From Thamnidium elegans (Eukaryota; Mucoromycota; Mucoromycetes; Mucorales; Mucoraceae): a stretch of DNA of 64,000 nucleotides. The stretch's first letter is position 1, and each line of letters begins with the position of its first letter. Under the pieces are notes generated by a model, which did no database searches, was not told the origin of the DNA, and worked only from the letters and a program-made list of their open reading frames with translations. Positions 11,229-22,654 of this stretch are shown piece after piece. The stretch is from the NCBI GenBank assembly GCA_025201345.1, contig JAIXMG010000015.1, forward strand, positions 558,001 through 622,000. The letters are read 5' to 3'. A program made the position numbers and the translations under genes.

Positions 11229-12833
11229 GATGTTATGCATTTTCCTTAAAATCAGTATAATCCATTAGCCGTGTCGCGTCATTCTCACTTTAACCGTCCT
11301 CACAAGCTAAATCAATCTCATGCTTGGTGTCTAGAAATTGCTGAAGTAAGTTGATACTATAAGTTTTGATGCATGTTTTGTGATAACTTATGAGCTTATT
11401 TGTCTGAAGAATTCTCCTGATGATATTGAAATTATGTACTGATTTTTTAATTCAAGCGACTGAACAAGACAATGAGGTTGATTTACATATGGCTCATACT
11501 TTGACGCCAACATGGTGTAATGAGTTACTAGTACCATATATTTATTTAGACCACCTGTGTTTGTTGCTGGTTCTCATGATAGTTCGATCGAAGACTCTTA
11601 TGTGTGCCATTATTTAGCACCCATACTTTAGTCAATTTATAGTACGGATAAAAAATTCATTGTTTAATGGTAAGTTGGCAGTTTTTGTGGAAATAGAAGA
11701 CTAATCTACATGCATTTGATGCATTTTCATAGGGCCAATGACGCCTCAAATGAAGATCCAACTGTGGAGAAATACTTTGATTTAACACAGAAAAATTAAT
11801 AAAAACAGGTGAATAAGATTAAATGTCTAATAACGTTTATTTCTTATTTATAGTCTTTTGCAATAGTGGTCACACCATTGTGATCGTTACACTTAGACTT
11901 GACCTAGTGATTTTTATAGCCTGAGGATCTTGGTTTCTAGATCCTGTGCTTTTTTTTTATATATAAGGTTCATTTTGTTACCTAACGTTTGTTATCGATG
12001 GTTCATCGATTATTATATATTCTATTTTATGTGTGATTTTACCACACCAACATTTGAACCTGACTTTCAGGGCTTTAACCTTATCATTAATATTAGATGT
12101 ATCGTTATTGTGGTAGAATCTGACTTGATCAAATTAGGAAAACAGATCTACAGTCCGCGGACTTTTATGTCAAGGTAAAAAATTTAAACACACATGTAAT
12201 GGATATGCCATCTCCTTACACATATCGAATGTAGAAACATCGAAGAATTACATTTGTCACCTGCCTTCATTTATAAGCTTATTCAAGTTAAAGTAAGTAC
12301 ATAGTGTTTGATTAAAACGTTTATATCTTGCTGACCTTAATTTCTTTTGTAAATAATACAAACAGAATATCACTCAACTGTAACTCGTTTTCATTATGAT
12401 TAATGAATTATACGCCAATCATCAACTATTATCGTTATTGCAATATATATTTAAACTTCTTACATTGCCATATTAAGCATAATCGTCAATAGTCATTCCG
12501 CATAAAAAAAAACCAGCAAACTTGAATTTTTTTGTTTTATTTATATAATCAATCACATCCCAGGATCTTAAATAAAAAAATCTGTTATTTTTCTATATAT
12601 GTGTAAAAGTGCATGCGTATTTATTTAAAATAAAGACTTTGTAAAAATTGATGGCCTTGAAGTAGATGTGATGCATCGTACTAGCCATTCTACTGCATAA
12701 TTCAAACATAATGTTTTGTATCACTATAACAATCTCATACTTATTGATAGCTTTACTCTCTCAGTCGTTCCAAAAATAAGACATATAATTGCTTAATCTT
12801 CTTTTATTTAACGTCAGCGAAAAAATAAAATGT
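11229..12833. other. AT-rich interior of the element, right half
   Basis: Between the direct repeats and the right arm lie 1.6 kb with only short open frames (for example 11420-11617 and 11930-12178), none with a recognisable motif. A decayed gene cannot be excluded. Confidence 0.4.
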
Positions 12834-13929
12834 TGATTTAATTAAATGATTTTCAACTACCACTTTATTTTCTCCTTACGAGTTGACTAATTCGAGAATG
12901 ATTTGTTTCCACAAAGACAGAGAAAATGTATCTTAGCATCTTTAATAGTTTCAACAACCCATCATTAAGGTACTTGTCATCGATAGGAAGTACTGCGTCC
13001 TTTCCAACTTTACTGAATCCTAACTCCTTGACCTTGAAGTGTAAAAAGAATGTCTCCTCTGGAACCCATATTTTTTTCTGGTCTCTTCTCTATAACTTCT
13101 AAGCTTCTACTTTGGTTTTTGAAAAGTGTCACTGCTACGCTAGTCTTCTTACCTAGTCGTGCTTGAATCTGATTGTTTGTGAAAATTCAGTATATAAAAC
13201 GCCATATGCCATGCAATAAATCATGTTCTCCGCAACTGTTTAAATTCAAACTTTGATCGTACAGAAATAATTCGGAAACGTTTATCATCCTCACCAGTGT
13301 ACATTTATATTATAAAATTGACTAAAGTTTTATTCATAATTAGTACAAATTGAGAATACCCGTCAAAATTGAAAAAAGTACAATATTCCACTCTTTACTC
13401 AAATGTGTCAAAATGATAACGGCACGAGAATAACCTCTATCTAACCTTGTTGTTTGCGTTACCTTTTCCTACTAAATAACTTTTTTATTCGTTTCTTTTC
13501 TTAGGGTGTATATTTAAAGAAGCTTAAAAAGGAATTCTATCATAACATTTCGAGATTTGACGTTTTGAATGGTTTGCAAAACTATACAAGTCACTCAATA
13601 AGACTTGCTCACAGACATCCCTGATTCTACTGGACATGGTCTGTGACTACAAAAGTTTGTCACGCTTCATTTCTCCTTTCCATGTTCATTGAAAAGGTTT
13701 TCTTGTCCATCTTCATAAAAGAATGTAGTCATTGTTATGTTATATTTTTATAAAGAAGCAAAAAGGACAAAAAAAAAAACCGCCAAAAACATCTGCTAAT
13801 TTTAGTTACCAACTTGTGCCAAAAATAATTTAACCTTGTGACATTTATTTTTTAAAATCCGATCAATTTTTTTTTTTGACTTTCGGCCAATTATTTTTTA
13901 GAAAACGCCAATTTCCATAAGCCTGACTG
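12834..13929 (-). repeat. Right inverted arm of the 7.6-kb element
   Basis: About 1,096 bp, the reverse complement of the left arm. Near the outer end (about 13856-13900) it has roughly 42 bases absent from the left arm. They are bordered by short ATTTTTTA repeats, as expected if the left arm lost them by slippage. Confidence 0.88.
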
Positions 13930-14135
13930 TATCGTACATGGTACCTGATTCTATTTTTGAGTAGGCTATTAGGGGAAGAGTGTACAACACTGACACAACA
14001 GATTCTGTGATTCACGTTCATTAAAGTCATAATCTATTACTCAACAAAGAAAACCATTATGACGAAAAAGATATAATACATTGTACAGTTTTTATTAAAT
14101 AATAATACATAAAAAAAAAGGGGGGGGGGAATAAT

Positions 14136-17100
14136 TTATCCAGAAGGTTTTTGTTGCGTAGTATCATACATGCGAATAATTCTTGATTGATCATTATCAT
14201 TTTGAGCAAACGCAAAACCTCTTGTTTGTTTCAACCTTTGAATCTTTCGTACTTTATTAACTGCACGACGGAACCTGTCCATACGAGGTCTATAATCGGG
14301 GAAATTATACTTTTGGATTTCTTGAATGTAATGGTATGATTGAGGTCTATACATACGTTTAACACTAAAAAAAAAGAAGTTAGAAATGAGATCATATTAA
14401 AAAAAAAACGGCACGAAAAAAAAAAAAAAAAAAAAAAAAACTTACTATTTCCAAATATAATCACGAAGAACACAAGCAAGTGGTACGACTATGAAAAACA
14501 ACCAGAAATTAGCGTTACCCATTAATTGAGGTACGATATCGTTGTATTCCATAAACAGTTGCCATGGAAGAAGTGGTCCGACATACGCCGTGATTACCAA
14601 AAAGATAAACCAGATAACCATTGAACCTGGAATACAAATCCAAGAATATTTCGTCCAAGTGCTTTTAAATACACATTAATAAAAAAATATATATATACAC
14701 ATATATAAAAAATACTTACTCTGTAATTAAAGCTGCTTTCCATAAAATTGTAGCTAATGTCGCAGAAAAGATAGTTGTACCAACCCACCATTGTCCACCA
14801 GAAAGACCGTTTTGGAACACGGAATCATCAACAAATGCAGCCATACCAATAAAATACAGCAACTATAAATAATAAATTAATATAATCATCATCATTATTT
14901 TCCTTTGTATTACTTACAGCAGAGTGATAAACAGCGTTAATGATCCAACCCCAAAACCTCTTTTGGTTAAAGAACTCGTTCTTTTGACCCAGCACATACA
15001 TTTGAGGGTACTTATCCAACAAACGAGCCGACGCAAACTGATCGAATAAACCAATAGCCATCGGTGGTAAAAACGTAAAGAACACGTTAAAGCAAGCCAT
15101 AGTCCACGACTCATACAAAGTTTGTCCCGAGAAACCGTTAAAAATAGCATACCAAAACTGTGTTAAATACATGGCAACGTTCTTGTAGAAATAATAAAAG
15201 ATCATTTTACTAAGTCTTTGGTAAGCCCAAGAACCGTGTACCAATAAAAGCTTGCGAAGGAATCTAAATTGAGAAATAGCGAAATCTGCACTTCGAGCTG
15301 CTTGTAAACCTTCGACGCCACTGATACCAACACCAACATGAGCTGCTTGGATCATCGAAACATCGTTGGCTCCATCACCGATAGCTAATAAAATTGATTT
15401 AGAGTACTTCTTAACAGCCTTGACAACCAACGCCTTTTGTAAAGGCGAGACACGACAACAGACAACTGCTTTACAGCGAGTAGCAAGATCATAAAAAGTT
15501 TTTTCAAGGTCTTTTTCAAGTGCATATGTAAGTGCTTTTCCTTCAATAATAAAAGCAAAAGGCTACATATATTTGTGGTGAGCAAAAAAAAAAAAAAAGC
15601 TTAATAATAATAAACTTACATCGTGTTGCATATGTTCAGTAACAGATAAAACCTGTGCTAATTTTTCATCCATAAATTTCTTGGTTGATGAATGACTGTC
15701 TTCATTACAAATAATCAAATCCATTTCATCAGTTAATAGCTTACAACTGTAACCGATATTGATTGCAGTTTCTTGTCTATCACCTGTTAATACCCAAATT
15801 TTAATATTTGCCTCGTGTAAAGTAGCGATTGTTTCAGGCACGCCATCTTGAAGTTTATCTTCAATAGCAGTAGCGCCTAATAAAAACATGTTTCTTTCAA
15901 TTAATTCTGCTGCATGATCCAATTCTTCAGAACGATCGACGAGCGTAGTAGATGCCTTTTCGTAGATTTGAGACCATTTCGCGTATTCATCGTCAGAGAT
16001 TTCTCTCATTGCAAAACATAATGTACGAAGGCCTTCACAAGCATAACTCTGCATTATATATATATATATATCCTGTTAGCACAACCAAAATATATATATA
16101 AACGCAACAAAATATTACCTCTAAATGTTCTAAAGTTGATTTAACAAACGGATTATCTTCAGAAAGCCGTTCCAAAATAACCGTATCAGCACCTTTACAG
16201 TAAAGTTTAATTTTACCATCGGGACCACGTAAAACAATCGACATTCTCTTTCTAGTCGAATTAAATTCACATACATTTAAAATCTGATACTCTTCTTGAA
16301 TGCCTTTTCTTGAACACATGATCGAATGAGGTTTTCTAGCCATAAACTTGTACGAAAATACATCACTGGCACCATTAACAAGCGCTCCTTCATCCGGTGA
16401 AGAAGCTTGATAGACAATATGATTGGTTTCTTCATTGACTTCAGGGATAACTGTGTGACACGTCATTAGAGAAGTGAGAAATTCACTAATCACATAGGCA
16501 TCTTGAGAAGTTTCTAAATGTTGCTCCAGTTGTTGAAATGAGTATTCGGCATTAGAATCAGAATCAGAAATAGGACGTTTGTCAGGATCAGGTGATAGCG
16601 AGTAAGATAAACCACTAATAGAACACTGTCTAAATTCCATTTCGTTACAGGTCAAGGTACCTGTTTTATCAGAGAAAATGTATTCAATTTGACCTAATTC
16701 TTCGATTAAACTACTACTTCTGGCTACTGCTGGTGTATCTGTTTTCTCGTAATAAATATCCAAGTCATTATCAATCATGATTGCTTGAATATACTTTACA
16801 ATTTCCATTGCAACCATTAAACTATATAAAAAATGTATTAGTAAAAAAAAAAAAATTAGACTAGCGATTTTTTTTTTACCTGATGGGAATAAAACTGTTA
16901 AATAAAATCATAAATGTCAAAATATTGAACCCAAATTCTTTTCCAAGTTCAGTTGCAGAAATCATAATATAATCTCTCTTATCACCGTTACTTCTGGACA
17001 TCGCCAAATTACCACAAGAGCATAAAATACTCATGGTAACCAACATACCAAACAAGTACAAGATATTTCTGTTTGTGATACGAGTAACGTTTGATAATTT

Positions 17101-18405
17101 AGTTGGTTTTTTACTCGAATTCAACATCAATTTTGTTTCATGACCAGTGAACACGACCAGCCCGTAAATCCAACTTGTATTTCTCAACTGGGCGCCTCTT
17201 AATAAAAGCATACCAGGATCCAAAGGATACTTCTTACCATTTACGGCAGGTGACAAAGTGCCATCATAATTGTACAATCGATTGTTCGGTTGTTCTGATT
17301 GTACTACACCGCTTAAAGTAGATAGTTGGGCTGGGGAAATATTTTTAGCTGTCTCTGGTAAAGCTTGCTTGATTTTTAAGTTGACTTCTCCATCTAAATT
17401 ACTGGTTTCGATATAACATAACCCTTCTGGTTCTGAACTACTGATTAAAATCAAATCGGCTGGAAAGAATTGCGAATTATCAATACGACAAATATCGCCT
17501 ACTTTTAAATCTCTCCATGCTTTTTCTGTAAATTGTGATCCATCAAATATTTTACATTTACGATTATTTAATTCTCGATCAGATTTATGCACACCCTATA
17601 TGTAATTTTTTGTCAGTTTCTATATAATATTACTTTGCACACATTAAAAAAAAAATATCTACATAATCTTCAACAATCTCTTTAATAGCAGTAATCAACA
17701 AGACAATGACCAAAGGTAAAACTGTAGTATATCTTGAAGTAGGTGAAATATTTGGAATTTGCTACTATATACGTTAATATATATAAAAATAATAACAATA
17801 AAAATCTATATGACTTTACTTGAATACCAGAAATAAATAAGAAAAAGATATTTGCAGATTTACTAAATTCATCATATAAAAACTTCGGTAAAAAAGAGGC
17901 TACGTTGTATTTAGCAGTCGAAACTGAGTTGGATATAAAACCTTGATTTAATTCATTTTGGTTGATATGAATAATTCGTGGTCCATCGTTATTTTCGTTA
18001 CGACGAAATATTGAGTTCCAAGAAAACGTTGATTTTTTGTTTTTGAAGTTGTCAGTTTCTACTTTGGGTTTGATAGGTGAGAGCATTTCGGTTGATTCAT
18101 GTACATGTTGGTTTCCCAACGTTGAAAAAGAATAGTCTGGTACGAATTGGTTACGTGGTGTGTTGTTTAATAGTCCAATGCCTTCCTCATATTCTTCTGG
18201 TACTGTACGTCCATCTTCAGAAGAAGTAGCTATTTTTTTTTTTTTCAGTACTTGGAAATGAACTATATATATAAAATATACTAATAATAAAAAAGGAAAA
18301 CACACCATTCATACCTGTGTCAAAAGAACGTACTTTCTTTAGTGGAGGTTTTAACTGTTCTTTATTACTATCATTAGACCATTGAGAAGATGAAGGGTCA
18401 TTCAT
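14136..18405 (-). CDS. DRS2: P4-type ATPase, aminophospholipid flippase (Drs2-like)
   Basis: It moves phosphatidylserine and related lipids to the cytosolic leaflet of trans-Golgi and endosomal membranes. Ten exons (18405-18315, 18229-17820, 17761-17663, 17595-16880, 16821-16119, 16048-15620, 15562-14918, 14862-14720, 14661-14446, 14364-14136) join in frame to 1,226 aa. Visible marks are the phosphorylation motif [12 protein letters not shown] (Asp490), the P4 PIS motif in TM4 (created at an exon junction), the [10 protein letters not shown] hinge motif, and ten expected membrane helices. The C-terminal [11 protein letters not shown] with a following Arg/Tyr-Asp matches the Drs2 autoinhibitory tail. 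The actuator loop reads [10 protein letters not shown], where P4-ATPases normally have DGET (residue 271 is Val). An AGAG-rich repeat lies just upstream of the start codon. Assignment to Drs2 rather than Dnf rests on the tail and the length. Confidence 0.93.
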
Positions 18406-19300
18406 TTATAAATGGCTCTTTTTTTTTATATGTATAAAAAAAATAAAATAAAATAAAGGGGGCTGAAAAGAAGAGAGAGAAAGAGAGAAAGAGAGAAAGA
18501 GAGACTTAAAATATTTCACCCGGGGAACACAAGTTTATTTTTATACATTGTTCTACCGTCACATGGAGCTGAATTATTGAATATTTAGATAAAAAAAGGT
18601 ACACAGTGCGCTAACTAAAAAAAAAAAAAATGATTGGCCCTTTTGGTTGTTATTTAACAGAATTCATCTACTTTGTCATTTTACCGTACAAATGAATACT
18701 TATTAAAAAAAAGAAATAAGCAGCTAACTATAAGAGTGAATAATAACCTTTTACTCGACTACTTTGCTTTCTCTTCCGTCTTCATTTGGGCAGTTGGAAT
18801 ATACAGCTCTTTTTTAAAGGATATGGCAGACATTCTCCAGCATCAGTAATTTACTTTAGAACTTACAAAGTGCTCAACTGGGATATGTCTGTCATTTATT
18901 TTCAGTAAATCTCGATACCTACTTATTGTATATACGAAGTAAGTTAATCATGATCAATTTAATCGAAACGACATATATTATATAACAGGTATTTTATACA
19001 TCAAATAAGCAATGCAAAGATAAAGTGTAACTACTTGAAATGCCACAATGTATCTAGATACTCTATAAAAAGCCACTGTGGTTTATTCGGTAAAGATACT
19101 CTCTCTCATTAGCCTCTACCTGGTTAGCATTTATTTATTTAAGAGGAGCGATTTTAAATATCGTAAGCGTTAAAAAAAGAAAGTTTTTGTAACCTAGCAA
19201 TAAAATAAATAAATAAAAGTCCTTTTTAGGATATTTTGATAATAAGTTTATTTTTAAAAGAGTGATACAATTATAGATTTTTGTCTTGGCAAATTGAAAA
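18406..19300. other. Intergenic with AGAG-rich repeat
   Basis: Upstream region of the flippase gene and 3' flank of the SNARE gene. A GA-rich repeat (GAGAGAAA units, about 18472-18503) lies about 70 bp before the flippase ATG on the opposite strand. No gene is seen. Confidence 0.5.
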
Positions 19301-20295
19301 TCACATCATTATCACAAGTACTAATAAGATAATTAATATAATAATAAGGCAACAAATACAATAACCAGATTTTGATTCTATTATATACGTCTTTCTTTTT
19401 TAATACGTGTGGTTTCATTTTAATATAAATTGTTACCTTCTTCTTTCTTTAATATAGTCGTCACTCGTCTCATCGCATTCTTTAGTTTTCCTTCAGAGCG
19501 ATCCACTTGGTCTCCCAAATCATCCAATAAACTACAATAGTATTCTAAGTAGCTACCCTTTATCTTTTCTCAAATTTATATACTTACATCACTTGGTCAT
19601 CTATCTCTCGATTCATCGTACCTGCTATTTCTTTTAAATTAACCAGTGTACCTCCCATAGCGTCCAAGTGTTGGTCTTGATCTTGCATAATCATCTATCC
19701 ATCAAAATCAATATCTATACCTTATAAACACACACATATTTTATATACCATTTGTTGTTGTTGTTCACTTTCGATAAATAGACTATTATCATTTTGCCGT
19801 GCTGTTTGATACGACCCACTAGCATTATTATTATTATTATTATTACGACTCTATCATATAAATATTACTAAAACAAAATACCAAAAATGTCGACCTTTTT
19901 ATACCTTTTTACTAGGAGGATTAGCTAATGTTCTACGTATAGATTGAATAGTATTACGAGAATTATCTAAAAACTTCTTTCTAGCATTTAAATCTTTAGC
20001 AGTTAAATGAAACTGAGCAGGATTATTTTGTGCAGCTTGTAAAGCTTCTTGTAAATCCTCAATGTCTTGCTCAATAGCTTCCAAAGTTGAATTTAATTCA
20101 TCCGCTGTCCATACAAGTTCTTGATTCTTGGGAGAAGAGACTGTTTGTTGAATACGTTTCCAAGATTCAAACAAATTAGAGGCATTGATTAAAGACTCCT
20201 CAACTTGACTTAAAAACCAGATGTCAGGATTTTTATTTTTTTTATTAGTGCGATTTATTTTACCTCTTCACAATTAAGAACGGGTCGTCATCCAT
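19301..20295 (-). CDS. TLG1: Qc-SNARE, syntaxin-6/Tlg1-like
   Basis: A tail-anchored SNARE for endosome to trans-Golgi fusion. Six exons (20295-20264, 20208-19905, 19850-19749, 19694-19588, 19531-19437, 19377-19301) give 238 aa. The start MDDDPFLIVKSQVEESL is the classical syntaxin-6 N-terminus, followed by a three-helix bundle to about aa 112. A linker with six Asn from an AAT repeat and four Gln follows. The SNARE motif spans about 148-213, with Gln of the zero layer in EIDDQV. The tail SKSGYCICC then a run of Ile/Leu/Val is the membrane anchor, with likely palmitoylated cysteines. The tail is encoded by a separate last exon; without that splice the protein would lack its anchor. All joins keep phase. 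Confidence 0.9.
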
Positions 20296-20574
20296 TTTTT
20301 TTTTAAAAAGTTGGTTTGCATAAACTAACCTTTTTTTTTTCTCTCTCTCTTGGAAATATGAAGATGGGCTTTTTTCTTCTTTTTTAACCTCAGCGAACCG
20401 GGTCATTCAAGATGCGGTCACCCTTTTTAACATCTCGATAGTGTATGACTTAGGATAAAAGGTTGTATAAGCAATAGTATCAAGAAGAAATATTTGATTT
20501 ATTCATAAGAAGTAAGATATATATATATACAATTGAGAGTGAAGGGGATATAAGGTGTGCAGGGGGGTATGTAC

Positions 20575-22654
20575 TTAGACTTGCTTAGGTTCACTAGCAT
20601 CTTCAATCTGACAAATAACGCTCTTTTTGTCAGCCTGATCACTGTACAAACGGCTATGGCCACTAATTGATCCTGAATCACCCAAAATATTTTCAGGTAA
20701 ATTGGTAGGAAGAATCCAGTTAAGAATGATAGCGAAAAGACCGGCCATGATATACCCAGTTTCGACAATAGTATTAATAGAATCATAGAAGCCTTGTGTT
20801 GCTTCATTAGTAGTAACAGGCAAGACATGGCTAAACCAATCTGGAACAAGCGAAACACCAAGACCAACAGCTAAAGCAGAAGCAACAATAACACGATCAC
20901 GACGATCCCAATCGAGATAGCCCAAGATACGAATGCCAGAGGTACCAACAGATGCAAAGATAAATAACGTCATACCGCCAATAACAGGGTTAGGAATCGC
21001 TAAAAAGGCAGCAGAGATTTTACTGAATATACCGCAAAGGATTAAAAGACCAGCACAGATAAGACCAGCCGTTCGACTAGCGCATCTGGTAACTGCAATA
21101 ACACCATTGTTGTTACTGTACGTGATAACACCCATGGTAGAGCACAAGCCTGCAAAAATAATACTGACGCCATCACAAAGAAGACCACCTTGAGAACGTT
21201 CTTCAAACGTTTTTCCTTCAACCGGTAGGCCAGAGACATCACTAGCTGCAGTTAAATCACCCAAGCATTCGATCATCATATCAAGACAGGTAAACAGAAA
21301 AGGTAAAATAGCAGGAGGATAAATACTGTATTTAAAAGTCTTTACCCAAATAAAAGTAATAGCGGGAGCAGTAGCGATGCCAGAACTATCAAACATACCA
21401 AGTGAAACTGTAATAATGACACCGACAACCAGCCCAATAATAACAGAGATATTTTTCAAAAATACTGAACCCAATATTTCGATCAAGATAATAGACCCAA
21501 ATACAGCTGCACCAATTCCAAAATTCATTGGACTACCCCATGCATGCGGATTAGGCGCATGGATATCGGGACAAAGAACAAAGTCTCCTACAGTAGGACG
21601 GTCCATACAACTTCCTGATCCACCTGCCCAGTTCTTCATAGCGTTACTAATCAAGGAGGCACCAATCACCACCAAAACAGTACCAGTAACAATCTTGGGG
21701 AACAGTTTACGAAGAACACGGTGAGGTAAGAAACTAATTGCAATGTTTAAAAGGGCGCAGACCATTTGTGTACCGAGAATAGCTCCGTATGCATCAGGGC
21801 AAGGCAAATAACTAGTTGTGCCATCAGGTAATAGCTCTGTAGGACAATGGCCATCTAACCAAGAAAAAAAATGCGTTTAAAAAAAGAATTGTAATAAGAA
21901 TTGTAATAAATATTTACTTTTATACATGTTACCAACAACTGCTTGAGCAGCAGGCATGTTAGCAAAAGCAACACCAGCAATTTGAAGTAAACTTTTTTTT
22001 TAAAAAAAAAAAAAGTTATATTAGGTTGCGAGGTATATGACTGATATGCATTAATAACATTACCCAATACCAAAATAGTAGTTTGTCTTTGGAATTTTGA
22101 ACCGAACAATTTGAAAGATACTCGAGATACCGCTAACGATCAACGAAGCAGATACCATGTATTGACGTGTAGCTTCATCCAAGTTTAAATTATTTGGTCC
22201 AGCTCCGGATAGAATAATTGTAGGTGTAATGATACCACCGATAACAGCTAAAAAGTCTATTTACAATAATAAAAGGTTAAAATATCTTTTTTTTTTGTTT
22301 GCGGATTTTTTAAAATGTATGAAACAAAAAAAAAAGAAAAAAAAAGAAATATCATTTACGTTGAGCACCCATTAATAAAGCAACCAGTACTGGAATATCA
22401 TCAAATGGGCCATAAAAGATAGGGTTTCCGACCTTCTTCTTGTAAAAAGGGATACGAGGCATACAAAGAGCTACGTAGTCATAATTACCAAACCAACCAT
22501 CACGAGTCATAAATGTATGTTGAAGTCTCTTTCGCAGAGGTAACCTTGGTAACTCTGTGCTCATAGATTCTTCTTTTGAATAAAAAAAAGCATCGCCATT
22601 TTCTATTTCAATATCACTACTTGGAGTTTTCACCGTGGTTATTTCTTGTGCCAT
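20575..22654 (-). CDS. Nucleobase-ascorbate transporter, purine permease (UapA-like)
   Basis: Proton-coupled uptake of xanthine/uric acid or related purines at the plasma membrane. Four exons (22654-22360, 22256-22064, 21991-21918, 21854-20575) give 613 aa with about 14 hydrophobic segments and hydrophilic ends, a length normal for the fungal NAT family. The N-terminal PVLVALLMGAQHFLAVIGG is the usual family start. The NAT signature reads NNNGVIAVTRCASRTAG (Asn435 onward), where UapA-type proteins have Gln as the first residue. TM8 carries ECLGDLTAASDVSGLP. The Met chosen (MAQEITT) is preceded by a TATA box 59 bp upstream. An upstream in-frame ATG at 22747 lies before the TATA box and is unlikely. 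Substrate is inferred from the family only. Confidence 0.92.

Larger units (their letters stand above)
6307..13929. mobile_element. 7.6-kb TA-flanked transposable element with 1-kb inverted arms
   Basis: Two nearly identical arms face each other: 6307-7356 and 12834-13929. The outermost bases are CAGTCAGGCTTATGGAAATT on the left and its complement on the right. Each end is directly bordered by TA, the target duplication typical of Tc1/mariner-type and some other DDE transposons. The interior holds one intact seven-exon gene on the minus strand (7902-9746), a 545-bp sequence present twice in direct orientation, and several kilobases of AT-rich DNA. No transposase was recognised, so the element is probably mobilised in trans, or encodes an unrecognised enzyme. 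The arms look almost identical over long stretches, which implies recent insertion or gene conversion. The right arm carries about 42 extra bases near its outer end. It lies between the 3' end of the flippase gene and the promoter of the small secreted protein gene. Confidence 0.85.
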
